Positions 46,478 through 55,201 are shown, counted from the stretch's first letter. The stretch is 64,000 nucleotides of DNA from Paradesertivirga mongoliensis (GCF_024436395.1 NZ_JAFMZO010000002.1:992001-1056000); one strand, 5' to 3'. Numbers and translations are program-made. The notes: generated by a model from the letters alone, not told the origin.

Positions 46478-47605
46478 ATGAAACCATCACTTGTCTTTAA
46501 GTTCATAATAATTTTCATAGGCACATTCGGTGTTGCTTACGCTCAAGATAAGGTCGAACAGTTTATCATAAACGGATCAATCAACGCAGATACAGGCTCA
46601 ATTGAATTAATTACATTGGGCGATTCTAGTTACTACCCAAGCCGAATTCACAGTAAATCTGAAGTAAAAAATGGGAAATTTACCCTTGCAGGAACGTTAT
46701 CCTATCCTCAGGGAGTAATGGCAAAGTACAATGGGAACATGATTTCTGGGTTATTTTTGATCGATAAGGGTAAACAACTTTTGAAATTGGATATAAATGA
46801 CTTTCGCAAAACTCCTGTTATTAACAATGAAGTGATGAGAGAGTATTATGGAGATTACTTAAGTGCCTTCAAGGCAAGTAAAATCAAATCCGATATGTTT
46901 TACCATCATTGGGATAGTCTGAGGAAGGCTTACGATGGAAAAGTTCCTGAAAATATCGAAGTTGTACTGAGGAAGACTCAGAATGAGTTGTATCAGCAGA
47001 GTGACAGTATATTGATGCGTTATATTGCGTCCCATCCAGGTTCATACTTGGGCCTATGGAAGCTTGTACAAATAGCGTCTTTTTCCGGTTATGAACCAAT
47101 CTTTGATACTGCTTTTGAAAAGCTATCTCCTACATTGAAAGCTACTTTTACTGGTAGACAACTCGCAAATAGACTTTCTATTGGGCGATCCTTGGCGGTC
47201 GGTAAAAGATTTCCAGAGATGAACGTGTTCAATCTTGACAAACAGCCTCTCAAAGCTACAAGTAAGCACCGGTTTACTCTAGTAGACTTTTGGTATAGTA
47301 ACTGCAGCCCATGCATTGCTCAGTTCCCCAAGTTGGATTCAATATACAATGGATTTCATGATAAAGGGTTTGAGATTATTGGTATTTCAACCGATAAGAG
47401 GAAATATGAATTACAGTGGAGGAATGCTATCGCTCAACATAATTTAGCCTGGCCGCAATATTGGGATACAGATGGTGTAAATGCTTCCAGATACTCAATA
47501 AATGCGTTCCCTACAAATTTCCTACTAAACTCTGACCAAGAAATAGTGTCAAAGAACATTAGTCCTGTCGAATTAGAAGCCTTTTTAAAAGGAAATATTA
47601 GGTAG
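46478..47605 (+). CDS. TlpA-like thiol-disulfide protein with DUF4369-like N-terminal domain
   Basis: 375-aa exported protein with a signal peptide ending AYAQ. The first half (about 25-230) resembles the DUF4369-type domain found before thioredoxin domains in Bacteroidota; the C-terminal AhpC/TSA-thioredoxin domain has the active site C-S-P-C in VDFWYSNCSPCIAQFP and the cis-Pro region INAFPTNFLL. It probably reduces periplasmic disulfides or cytochrome maturation substrates. It lies inside the island yet is intact. Confidence 0.87.
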   Translation: MKPSLVFKFIIIFIGTFGVAYAQDKVEQFIINGSINADTGSIELITLGDSSYYPSRIHSKSEVKNGKFTLAGTLSYPQGVMAKYNGNMISGLFLIDKGKQLLKLDINDFRKTPVINNEVMREYYGDYLSAFKASKIKSDMFYHHWDSLRKAYDGKVPENIEVVLRKTQNELYQQSDSILMRYIASHPGSYLGLWKLVQIASFSGYEPIFDTAFEKLSPTLKATFTGRQLANRLSIGRSLAVGKRFPEMNVFNLDKQPLKATSKHRFTLVDFWYSNCSPCIAQFPKLDSIYNGFHDKGFEIIGISTDKRKYELQWRNAIAQHNLAWPQYWDTDGVNASRYSINAFPTNFLLNSDQEIVSKNISPVELEAFLKGNIR

Positions 47606-47631
47606 CAGTTAAGTTAACGACTAGGTATGTT

Positions 47632-47686
47632 CGTACGTTTTCTTTTTAAAGGATATATAAAGAAAGGAGTAGTTAAAAAAATGTGC
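47632..47686 (+). repeat. 55-bp intergenic repeat, copy 2
   Basis: Starts CGTACGTTTTC, 27 nt after the TlpA-like gene, and ends AAAATGTGC, 13 nt before the stop of the convergent membrane-protein gene. TTTCTTT/AAAGAAA flank the TATATA centre as a short inverted repeat. Confidence 0.75.
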
Positions 47687-47698
47687 AGTTACTTCTTA

Positions 47699-48943
47699 CT
47701 ATCGATTATATGGATCTTCGCTAATCCAATTGAACGGTCTTTCTATTAATTCAAGACGTTTTCTTTTTAATTTCACTACTATTCTCTGATCGAAATATGT
47801 ACCTACGAGGTCTAAGTTGTCGGAATCAAGAGCATGATAACTGAATTGATGACGAGTGTTCAAGTCATCCTTGAAAACAATTTCCAGTTGGTGCTTAACC
47901 GTGTCCACAGACATATTGCAATACTCAGTATCGTCATTCTCCAATTGTATTGCTGAATATGTGCTCCGCTGAATTATTAATTTGTCCCATTTTATTATTG
48001 GTGATTCTGATTTAAAAGAATCAACAATATATATCCCATACAGTGGTAATTTTGGTGCTCCGTCTCCATAACTGTGCCTTCGTTCAAGAACAGAAAAGAC
48101 TGCTGGTAATATGCAATATGCTATGAAGAGATATTTGACTATAGGTGTACCATATAAGAACCATTTTTTCGGTATCAAGGCAGGCCCCAGAACTTGAAGG
48201 CAGGTAGGCTTACCTTTAAAGAAAAGGTCAATCAGACGAGTAAAGTTGGGTGCCAGGAGGAAAAGGCTCATTATAACCACCGCAGTGGACAATATCTTTA
48301 CGGGAACATCAAAAAAATAATTGATAGCCATAACGTTCGCAGAAACCATTAGTGCGATAATAGCCCCGATAGTAACGGTACGTCTAAACAATAGTAATCC
48401 ACAGAGCAATTCTGCAATCCCCATGAAAACGTTGTAGCCGTCAGAGAAGCCGAGGAATGTCCAAGCTAGTCCCATTGGTGAAGAATCGCCATACGGAGTT
48501 AGTAAACGCATCAGATCCGGAGATCCGAATTGCATCTTGATTACTTTTATAAGGCCATAATGGATAAGCATAATTCCTAGATAGAACCTCACACCTACAC
48601 TTAACCAATAAAATAAGTTATTGTAATTGTTCCTTTTTTTATCGATTAAAGTCCATAATAGACAGCTAGTTAAGGAAAGAATAGAGATGAATAGTAGTAT
48701 AACGTAATGGTGTGTAGTGTCTCCACTCCCACTAGGTTTAATGGAGGGAATGTAGTTCATGCCAAGCACACCGTTGGCAAGCCAGATAACGATATTTGCA
48801 GCAATTTCACCAACGATAACATTAAAGAACGGAAACACGCCATTATTAAAGAATACTATGAATAGCGAGAACAGAATAAAGGCGAATCTGAATGCTAGCT
48901 TTTCAGCAAAGGACCAGTAAAGGCTTGGGCTATTTGTCGTCAT
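47699..48943 (-). CDS. Polytopic membrane protein, DoxX-like
   Basis: 414-aa membrane protein with about eight hydrophobic segments between residues 10 and 290 and a soluble C-terminal domain of about 120 residues. The helix pattern and the stretch HYGLIKVIKMQFG...LLTPYGDSSPMGLAWTF recall DoxX-like proteins, but the family call is loose. Function unknown. It is divergent from padR with a 272-bp gap. Confidence 0.6.
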   Translation of the reverse strand: MTTNSPSLYWSFAEKLAFRFAFILFSLFIVFFNNGVFPFFNVIVGEIAANIVIWLANGVLGMNYIPSIKPSGSGDTTHHYVILLFISILSLTSCLLWTLIDKKRNNYNNLFYWLSVGVRFYLGIMLIHYGLIKVIKMQFGSPDLMRLLTPYGDSSPMGLAWTFLGFSDGYNVFMGIAELLCGLLLFRRTVTIGAIIALMVSANVMAINYFFDVPVKILSTAVVIMSLFLLAPNFTRLIDLFFKGKPTCLQVLGPALIPKKWFLYGTPIVKYLFIAYCILPAVFSVLERRHSYGDGAPKLPLYGIYIVDSFKSESPIIKWDKLIIQRSTYSAIQLENDDTEYCNMSVDTVKHQLEIVFKDDLNTRHQFSYHALDSDNLDLVGTYFDQRIVVKLKRKRLELIERPFNWISEDPYNR

Positions 48944-49040
48944 TTAAACAGCTATCAAGATATTAATTAAATTGGTGACAACCTAAAGTGTTTCCCCATA
49001 GCCTTTAAAGCCTATAAATAAGTATTAGAAAGGAAGTTGT

Positions 49041-49090
49041 TATCATTATTAGTTCTCACAAAGTTAAGCTTTAGCCTGCTGAAGCGTAAC
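49041..49090. repeat. Second intergenic repeat family, copy 1
   Basis: The block with TCATTATTAGTT, CACAAAGTTAAGC and CTGCTGAAGCGTA matches 50919-50966 (TCATTAATAGTT, CACAAAGTTAGGC, CTGCTGTAGCGTA) over about 48 bp at roughly three quarters identity. It lies upstream of padR. Confidence 0.55.
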
Positions 49091-49110
49091 TACCTGCTTA
49101 AGAATCTTAG

Positions 49111-49125
49111 TTAAAAGGCTTACCT
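49111..49125 (+). repeat. 15-bp direct repeat upstream of padR
   Basis: TTAAAAGGCTTACCT, identical to 45152-45166 upstream of the small membrane protein gene. Its position before two genes suggests a shared leader or remnant. Confidence 0.5.
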
Positions 49126-49185
49126 CATAGATAGCTAGTTCTAATATAATTTATAATCAGTCGAAAATAGTTAATTATTGTTGCT

Positions 49186-49211
49186 ATACTTAGAACTTCT
49201 AAGTATGTTTG
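49186..49211 (+). promoter_or_regulatory. Palindromic operator overlapping the padR promoter
   Basis: ATACTTAGAA (49186-49195), C, TTCTAAGTAT (49197-49206) form a perfect 21-bp palindrome. The -7 element TATGTTTG (49204-49211) overlaps its right end. A PadR-type repressor bound here would block its own promoter. The predicted start near 49217 coincides with the GTG start codon, so the mRNA may be nearly leaderless. Confidence 0.65.
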
Positions 49212-49215
49212 TTCT

Positions 49216-49569
49216 GTGATTGAACTTAATAAGGATTTGATGGCCAGTTCCCTTGCTCCTCTAGTATTGATAATACTTAGAAGACAGGAAAGTTATGGCT
49301 ATCAGATTATACAGGAGCTCCGGGAAAAGTCTGGTGGGCAAATGGCAGTTGCTGAAGGCACGCTATATCCCGTGTTGAAAAAGATGGAAGCCAAAAAATG
49401 GGTCGAAGGTGTATGGAAAAAGGCTGATTCCGGAAGAGAAAGACGATACTATAAGCTTACTTCCAATGGAACACAAGAACTCGAACAACAGTATTCTCAA
49501 TTAAACTTTGTTAGCCAACTCATACATAAACTATGGAACCTTCCACTTTCAACCTCAAGCAATCTGTAG
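49216..49569 (+). CDS. PadR family transcriptional regulator
   Basis: 117-aa winged-helix regulator. PadR signs are SLAPLVLIILRRQESYGYQIIQEL, the wing region EGTLYPVLKKMEAKKWVEG and GRERRYYKLTSNG. The GTG at 49216 matches the family N-terminus (IELNKDLMASS); an ATG at 49240 with AAGGA just before it is the alternative. It overlaps the downstream gene by 37 nt, the usual pairing of PadR with a permease-prefix membrane protein it controls. Confidence 0.93.
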   Translation: MIELNKDLMASSLAPLVLIILRRQESYGYQIIQELREKSGGQMAVAEGTLYPVLKKMEAKKWVEGVWKKADSGRERRYYKLTSNGTQELEQQYSQLNFVSQLIHKLWNLPLSTSSNL

Positions 49570-50608
49570 ACAATTATATTGGCTTCATAAAGAATCAGGG
49601 TAGTATTACCAACTCTGACGCAGCAGAGCTGTCTGCACATCTCTATGATGCAACAGATTCATTGATAAACCGAGGGCTGTCTGAAGAAGAAGCATTCATT
49701 ATAGCTTGTAAGCGGCTTGGTAACGAAGACGTTCTCACTCAAGAATACAGTAAGGTTAATGCTTCTGTAAAAATGAATGGAATATGGGCCTACTTGATTA
49801 TAGGTTTTAACCTGTGTTATTCACTGCCCTCTCTTTTTTTGCTGTGTGTGGGAATGTTTTATCTAACTGTTTATACGATTTACAGCTCTTCAATTGAAAG
49901 CACTCTCATTGTAACGATCTTTCATTTATTAGTTACCTTCTTTGTTTTCTATATAGCTAGAAAGAAAAATGAAATCTCGCAGTTTATAGAGAAACAGGTT
50001 CAGTATAACACACTACGTATTGTCTGTCTCTCATTTATCCCGTTTTTTCTCCCGCTTTTACTAATATTAATACCGGGACTCCGCTTTACAAAAAGAGCGC
50101 TGGCGTCGCCTTAACCTATCCCATTCGTGAATTCGGCAATGATCTAGCCGAGTTCAGCTATTACTTAGCACTATTAAGTATGATTGGCGGAGCTGTCAGT
50201 TTAACATTTAGCATTAACAAGACTGAGAACCTGAAATTGAAAACATTATTTGAGCAGCCATCAACTGTCTTCCTGGTAGTGTTTAGTGTTGTACTGGAGC
50301 TGCTTGCAGCATCAACAAGAAGTATAGGTACAGATGCAATTGGGCTTAGTGCGCTGATTTTTGCTGTTGTATATTTCTCAGCCTCATTCCTTATTGCATT
50401 TTACAACTCAACTGGTAGATTCAATAGATACCTATCAATAGCAATGTTTTTTGGAGTGGCTATAGAACTAATTGCTGGTATACAGGCAGACATTACCGAA
50501 TCGAGGTTTAATACACCTTATTATGTTTCGTTTATGCTAGTGGGAATAATTCTTGGAAAAGTAGCTGGACTCAAGTCAGCAAAGCGGATTAGATCACTAG
50601 AAGTATAG
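49533..50608 (+). pseudogene. Permease-prefix-domain membrane protein, split by a frameshift
   Basis: The first frame (49533-50114) has an N-terminal permease prefix domain (LSAHLYDATDSLINRGLSEEEAF, CKRLGNEDVL) and about three membrane helices, then ends at TAA after LRFTKRALASP. The other frame is open from upstream of 50096 (SAGVALTYPIREFGNDLAEF) through 50180-50608 and supplies four more helices. A 1-nt change in the A5 run at 50090-50094 would join the two parts into one protein of about 358 aa. So it is a fresh pseudogene, a phase-variable gene or a sequencing error. Confidence 0.75.
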
Positions 50609-50625
50609 AAGAAGATCAGGTGGCA

Positions 50626-50680
50626 CTTACATTTTCTTTTACCAGGGTATATAAGTAAAAGAATAGGATAAAAAATGTGC
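50626..50680 (+). repeat. 55-bp intergenic repeat, copy 3
   Basis: Begins 18 nt after the stop of the split permease-prefix gene. Within it TTCTTTTAC and GTAAAAGAA form a perfect 9-bp inverted repeat around the CAGGGTATATAA centre, and the outer parts GCAC...ATTTT and AAAATGTGC are loosely inverted. Confidence 0.75.
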
Positions 50681-50698
50681 GGGGTAATGAGTGGAAGA

Positions 50699-50854
50699 TT
50701 AAAGGATAATCTTTTCGTAGCTAAAACCGATTTCTTCTTTACTGTTTGTGTCTGAGATTAGTAGATTTTCATTCTCATCAACAATTGGTGCAGTTATCAA
50801 GTCATAGATCATAACAAGCACCACTACAAGCATTAAAGAGATTATAATTTCCAT
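50699..50854 (-). CDS. Small single-helix membrane protein (51 aa)
   Basis: ATG at 50854, TAA at 50699-50701. An N-terminal hydrophobic helix (IISLMLVVVLVMIYDLI) is followed by TAP-x-VDENEN and a polar tail. Compared with the 60-aa protein at 44183-44365, the MIYDLI-x-AP-x-VD core is conserved, which supports that both are real genes. The two copies sit on opposite strands on either side of most of the island. Confidence 0.6.
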   Translation of the reverse strand: MEIIISLMLVVVLVMIYDLITAPIVDENENLLISDTNSKEEIGFSYEKIIL

Positions 50855-50918
50855 GATAACTTCTACGATGTTTTTTCTGAAGGTTACCGATTGCTTGTGT
50901 TTAAAGGATGGGTAGGCT

Positions 50919-50966
50919 AATCATTAATAGTTTACACAAAGTTAGGCAAGAGCTGCTGTAGCGTAC
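50919..50966. repeat. Second intergenic repeat family, copy 2
   Basis: Counterpart of 49041-49090; contains CACAAAGTTAGGC and CTGCTGTAGCGTA. It lies between the small membrane protein gene and the radC-like pseudogene. Confidence 0.55.
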
Positions 50967-51027
50967 AAAAGACTACGGCATAAACCCTGCAATCCAACCC
51001 TCTTATGTCCATTTATTCCGTTTCCTT

Positions 51028-51530
51028 TTGCACTTGGTTTCTCTTAGCCTGGGTGAGTTCCAAACAATTAATCATAACGTTACGGAACAAAACCTATTTA
51101 CAGTTGCCGAGGTGCAACTAATCTACAAATCAAAAGTCAAGGCATCAGAAAGACCAAAAATTACTAAATCATCAGACGCATTTCAAGTACTCCAGAAGCA
51201 TTGGAAACCATCGAGTTTATCGAGACTTTTAAAGTAATGCTTCTGAACAGAGCTAATCGAGTTCTTGGAATGATGGAGATCACTACAGGTGGAATTTCTG
51301 GAACTGTTGCTGATCCAAAAGTGATATTTGCAGCAGCATTGAAAAGTACAGCATCTGGAATAATCCTGAGTCATAATCACCCGAGTGGCAGTCTAAGACC
51401 AAGTCAAGCTGATATCAATCTAACCAGGAAGTTGAAGAGTGCTGGAGAACTGCTGGATATAGCAGTATTAGATCATATGATCTTGACTTCTGAATCTTAC
51501 TTTAGTTTTGCTGATGAAGGGGTGATATAA
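51028..51530 (+). pseudogene. RadC-like JAB domain gene with a frameshift
   Basis: The first frame (TTG 51028 to 51237) codes QNLFTVAEVQLIYKSKVK and SSDAFQVLQKHW. The second frame codes IEFIETFKVMLLNRANRVLG, LSHNHPSGSLRPSQAD and VLDHMILTSESYFSFADEG, the JAB/MPN metal motif (HxHP...D) of short RadC proteins. The two parts meet at TGGAAACC (51202-51209): one extra A there restores a single frame. RadC-like genes of this size are common on Bacteroidota mobile elements. No good start codon is visible. Confidence 0.8.
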
Positions 51531-51608
51531 AGGCTAAAGCGTACCTTTATTTTAAGCTTTAAAATTGTTTACACCTTTGTTGACTCCGGAATAAGAGAAC
51601 AAGAGCTT

Positions 51609-51654
51609 GTCCATTTTGAAACGACAACGCGTTTTCAGAATGGGCTTTTTTTAT
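51609..51654 (+). terminator. Terminator at the right edge of the island
   Basis: GTCCATTTTGAAAC (51609-51622) pairs with GTTTTCAGAATGGGC (51631-51645) with a small bulge, followed by a T-run. It follows the tRNA-like GTTGACTCCG and may be the tRNA terminator displaced by the insertion. Confidence 0.75.
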
Positions 51655-51849
51655 TGGAATTAAACAGGTGTTTAAGATCGTAGGAAAGATAAAAAACATT
51701 TTGGGCATCAGAAAAACCAATACCCTTCCCTACTTGAAATCTATTAAGCGCTTTGGAACGCAAGGATCAGGAACGCCAGCTTCTCTTATTCGCCTTTCTT
51801 AATAAAGCTAAAACATTTAAATTCGCATACTCTTTAATAAATAAAAAAA

Positions 51850-53679
51850 GTGCCGCTTACCACTCTATTTCAAAGTCACCTTTTTGATATTTTCGAAGCT
51901 TCAACTGATCCGATATATGTATGTAGCGGAGAAAATGCTGTGGTTGAATATGCAAACAAAGCCACTCTAAATGCATGGGGCAAAACTTCTGCGGTAATTG
52001 GCAAACCTATTCTTGAGGGTGTACCAGAATTGAGCGGACAAGCTTTCCCCGACCTGCTATCAAGGGTTTATCGAACCGGCGTTCCTTATCATTCTGAAAA
52101 CGACAGAGCAGATCTGGAAGTGGGCGGCGTGCTCAGAACGTTTTATTTCAAATTCACCTATCAACCCTTGCGAAATCAGGAAGGAGCCATTTGGGGTGTT
52201 TTATGTAATGCGACTGACGTAACCGAGCTTGTTAACGCAAGAAAAGCAGTCGAAGACAGCCAAAGAGATCTCAGAAATATGATTGCGCAGGCGCCTGTAG
52301 CTATCTGCATCTTAAAGGGTTCGTCGTTGATTGTTGATATCGCCAATGAGAAGATGATTGAGCTTTGGGGAGTGTCTAAATCAATTATCGGAAAGCCGCT
52401 GTTTGATGGACTACCCGAAGCGAAAGGACAGGGTTTTGAGCAGCTTCTCGACGACGTTCTAACAACCGGAAATACATTTACTGCGCTTGAACGACCTGCG
52501 GACCTGCCCCGAAACGGTAAGATTGAACAGGTATTTTTAAATTTTGTATACGAAGCGTTGAAAGACTCGGACGGAACCATTATAGGCGTGATGGCCATCG
52601 GTGTGGATGTCACTCAACAGGTAATGGCCCGAAAAAGAGTCGAAGAAAGTGAAAGAGAATTGCGGCAAATAGCAGATTCAATGCCTCAAATGGTGTGGGT
52701 GACAGATGCTCAGGGATATCACGAATATTATAATAAGCGGTGGTATGAATTTACATGCACCACCTACGACGAGGTTAAGGGTGAGGGATGGGCAGATTTA
52801 TTTCACCCTGATGACCGCCTCGCCGCTTGGGAGAAATGGAATCATTCGTTGTCCACAGGCGACACCTATGAAGTAGAGTACAGATTAAAGAATGGAAGCA
52901 CTGGCGAATATCTTTGGGTTTTAGGAAGGGCGGTACCTATTTATAACGAAGAGAACCAGATAATAAGGTGGTTTGGAACCTGCACCGACATTAATGAACA
53001 AAAGCAGCTTCAGCAGCAAAAAGATGACTTTATAGGAATAGCAAGTCACGAATTAAAAACTCCTCTAACCACTTTAAAAGCATCTTTACAGTTCATCAGC
53101 AGATTAATTAAGAGAACTCCGGAATCGGAAATACTTACCAGATTCGTAGATCAGTCTAATAAAAGTATTGATAAACTCGGATTTCTGGTAGACGATCTTT
53201 TGAATGTTACCAAACTTAACGAAGGGCAATTGAGTCTGAATAAGGAAGATGTTGTATTGTCTAAGCTAATGAATGATTGTTGTCAACATGTAAGAGCCGA
53301 TAACTATATCATCAAAACCGTCGGCGACCTTGATCTATCGGCCTGCATAGATCCACACCGAATTGACCAGGTGATGGTTAATTTAGTCAACAACGCCGTA
53401 AAATATGCGCCGGAATCGAAGGAGATTACCATCAGTATTGAAAAAACAGGTGAATACGCAAAAGTGTCGGTAATGGATTACGGCCCAGGCATCCCGGCAG
53501 AGAAAAAACAACATTTGTTTGACCGTTATTACAGGGTGGATTCTTCCGGCAGCCAGATATCAGGCCTCGGATTAGGGCTTTTTATATGCAAAGAGATCAT
53601 ATCCAGGCACGGCGGACAAATTGCTGTGGATAGCGAACCTGGCAATGGAAGCACTTTCTGGTTTACACTCCCTTTATAG
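51850..53679 (+). CDS. Soluble PAS-domain sensor histidine kinase
   Basis: 609-aa kinase without membrane segments. Three PAS domains lie at about 8-130, 140-265 and 270-395 (the last PAS_3-like, MPQMVWVTDAQGYHEYYNKRW, with a PAC motif). The HisKA dimerisation domain has the phospho-acceptor His in ASHELKTPLTTLKA, and the HATPase domain has LVNNAVKYAPE, DYGPGIP and GLGLGLFI. The start is a GTG at 51850. No response regulator is adjacent on the same strand; single-domain receivers occur nearby at 54053 and 55382. Confidence 0.92.
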   Translation: MPLTTLFQSHLFDIFEASTDPIYVCSGENAVVEYANKATLNAWGKTSAVIGKPILEGVPELSGQAFPDLLSRVYRTGVPYHSENDRADLEVGGVLRTFYFKFTYQPLRNQEGAIWGVLCNATDVTELVNARKAVEDSQRDLRNMIAQAPVAICILKGSSLIVDIANEKMIELWGVSKSIIGKPLFDGLPEAKGQGFEQLLDDVLTTGNTFTALERPADLPRNGKIEQVFLNFVYEALKDSDGTIIGVMAIGVDVTQQVMARKRVEESERELRQIADSMPQMVWVTDAQGYHEYYNKRWYEFTCTTYDEVKGEGWADLFHPDDRLAAWEKWNHSLSTGDTYEVEYRLKNGSTGEYLWVLGRAVPIYNEENQIIRWFGTCTDINEQKQLQQQKDDFIGIASHELKTPLTTLKASLQFISRLIKRTPESEILTRFVDQSNKSIDKLGFLVDDLLNVTKLNEGQLSLNKEDVVLSKLMNDCCQHVRADNYIIKTVGDLDLSACIDPHRIDQVMVNLVNNAVKYAPESKEITISIEKTGEYAKVSVMDYGPGIPAEKKQHLFDRYYRVDSSGSQISGLGLGLFICKEIISRHGGQIAVDSEPGNGSTFWFTLPL

Positions 53680-53704
53680 TACTCGATCCTCCAAAATAGA
53701 CTTA

Positions 53705-53974
53705 TTACCTTAACTTTTTAGCCACCTCCCCGCTCACGCCGTCTACCCAGCCAGGATTGCCATGACTGTTCAACTTACACGATAAAGTTCCATCTTCATC
53801 TTTCGTGCAATGAATGATCACATCCTTTTCTTTAATATAGACCTGAAAGTCGCTGTAGGTTATCTGCTTTACAAGGCCATGAATAACAGCACCATCACCG
53901 TCTACATATGTTACTTCAAAATTTTCAGAATTACTGGGCTTCGATTTTACAGGAGTTGTGTAAACTTTGTCCAT
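53705..53974 (-). CDS. Small protein, unknown (89 aa)
   Basis: 89-aa soluble protein with a likely beta-sheet pattern (NFEVTYVDGDGAVIHGLVK, DFQVYIKEKDVIIHC) and no signal peptide. No family recognised. It lies between the kinase gene and a receiver gene, on the same strand as the latter, 78 bp after it. Confidence 0.6.
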   Translation of the reverse strand: MDKVYTTPVKSKPSNSENFEVTYVDGDGAVIHGLVKQITYSDFQVYIKEKDVIIHCTKDEDGTLSCKLNSHGNPGWVDGVSGEVAKKLR

Positions 53975-54052
53975 AAAAATAATTGGTTAGGGGAACTGAA
54001 GTTAACAATTACCAATACAAGTTGCAACAAATATTTAACAAACCTTACACTC

Positions 54053-54430
54053 CTATTTACCACTCTCAGTTATTACCCTGATAAGATCTTCATAGCTAAC
54101 AGGCTTTCGCAGCAGGGGAGCAACTCCCGAAGCCCTGGCGGCATCGTCGGGATCAATTGATGAGGTGCAGATGTATACTTTTATATTATCTTTCACAGCG
54201 GTTTTAAAAGAATTGAATTCTTCAAGAACCCCCCAACCATCTTTAAAGGGCATTTTTAAATCGAGGAGAATAACATCGGGGTAGAGTAACAAATTATCCT
54301 GATTCAGATAATCCAGAATTTCCTTCCCATTAAAAAAGCTAATGAATGTTAGCGATGGTTCTAAAGAGGCTGCCATGTTTTTCAGAATATAATGCTGAAG
54401 CGGATCATCATCAACAATTGCTATAATCAT
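54053..54430 (-). CDS. Single-domain response regulator
   Basis: 125-aa CheY-like receiver with no output domain. The acidic pocket is in VDDDPLQ, the phospho-acceptor is D57 in VILLDLKMP, a Thr/Ser lies in YICTSS, and the conserved Lys is in LLRKPVS. It probably relays a signal by protein contact, perhaps from the nearby PAS kinase. Confidence 0.92.
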   Translation of the reverse strand: MIIAIVDDDPLQHYILKNMAASLEPSLTFISFFNGKEILDYLNQDNLLLYPDVILLDLKMPFKDGWGVLEEFNSFKTAVKDNIKVYICTSSIDPDDAARASGVAPLLRKPVSYEDLIRVITESGK

Positions 54431-54653
54431 GGTCTTTTATTAATGAGCCACATACATTCAAAGCTCAATATCTGTATTACGTAACCGGTAATTAAATGTT
54501 CCAACAAGTATTATACGGTTCGCTCAGATTTAAAAAAAGTTGCGCTGTTCGTATAGAGCCCCTATAAAACATTTTTATTATCATAGCGTTAACTTTATAT
54601 AATCAATACCTTAACCATTAATCATAAACATTGGTCGAACTAAATTTCATGAT

Positions 54654-54860
54654 ATGACTTATCAACTTTCTGAAACACCACGAGCCTGGCTTTTCGCCAA
54701 AAGGATCACAGCGCTTATCGGAGTTATCCTATTGCTGGAGATGATGTATTTTGTAGCAACAGCCAGTTCATCACTCGAAATAACCGTGATCTGCATAGTT
54801 CTTTTTGCGATGATCGGCAATATCCCGATACTTTATAACTTGTATAAAAGTACCGATTGA
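54654..54860 (+). CDS. Small two-helix membrane protein
   Basis: 68-aa protein with two hydrophobic stretches (ITALIGVILLLEMMYFVA and ITVICIVLFAMIGNIPIL). No family recognised. A terminator follows 23 nt after the stop. Confidence 0.55.
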   Translation: MTYQLSETPRAWLFAKRITALIGVILLLEMMYFVATASSSLEITVICIVLFAMIGNIPILYNLYKSTD

Positions 54861-54882
54861 GAAAAATTAAATCCAATAGAAG

Positions 54883-54912
54883 AAACGCCGGGAGATAACA
54901 CCGGCGTTTTGC
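54883..54912 (+). terminator. Rho-independent terminator
   Basis: AAACGCCGG (54883-54891) pairs with CCGGCGTTT (54901-54909) with a 9-nt loop, followed by TGCTTTT. Confidence 0.8.
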
Positions 54913-55063
54913 TTTTATCACGTGTTTCATATTAACGATCTCGAGAACCGTCGAAACGTCCGCAATTTAGTACACTCAGAAAATTGACAAACAGGTTTCT
55001 CTCTCAGAAACGAGCTAAAACGCTTTTGGCATGTAATTAGTATATATGCTAAAAACGAGAGCT

Positions 55064-55201
55064 ATGAATAAATACAATTCTACAAAAGTTATTGAGAAAT
55101 TGATTGATTTGGAATTGCTTTTTAAGCTTAAGGCCGACTTATCCAGATTTAAGAAAAAGCAAGAGAAACAATCGGGCAACCGTCCGTCGCAGGCGGCCTG
55201 A
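55064..55201 (+). CDS. Possible small protein (45 aa)
   Basis: ATG at 55064, TGA at 55199-55201; a Lys-rich helical segment (VIEKLIDLELLFKLKADL) precedes a polar tail. It is too short to judge by composition alone and no family is recognised. The surrounding 54913-55381 stretch has no other gene. Confidence 0.35.
   Translation: MNKYNSTKVIEKLIDLELLFKLKADLSRFKKKQEKQSGNRPSQAA

Larger units (their letters stand above)
44797..51587. mobile_element. Putative decaying genomic island next to tRNA-Ala
   Basis: The stretch between the tRNA terminator and 51.59 kb is AT-richer, has long intergenic gaps, three broken genes, a RadC-like JAB gene typical of mobile elements, and several internal repeats. 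The 11-mer TTGTTGACTCC occurs at both ends (44797-44807 and 51577-51587), and TTGTTTACACC occurs beside each copy (44809-44819 and 51565-51575) but in swapped order. At the right end GTTGACTCCG resembles the tRNA T-arm (GTTCGACTCCG) and is followed by another terminator. No integrase or transposase is visible, so the exact boundaries and mechanism are inferred. Confidence 0.45.

Noticed and set aside
46293-50680. The 55-bp repeats as ordinary terminators
   Set aside because: They are A/T-rich with short or imperfect stems and no GC-rich hairpin plus U-run, so they are listed as repeats.
50919-50966. GTTAGGC next to a gene end as a possible integron attC site
   Set aside because: No matching RYYYAAC partner at the right distance and no integron integrase in the window.
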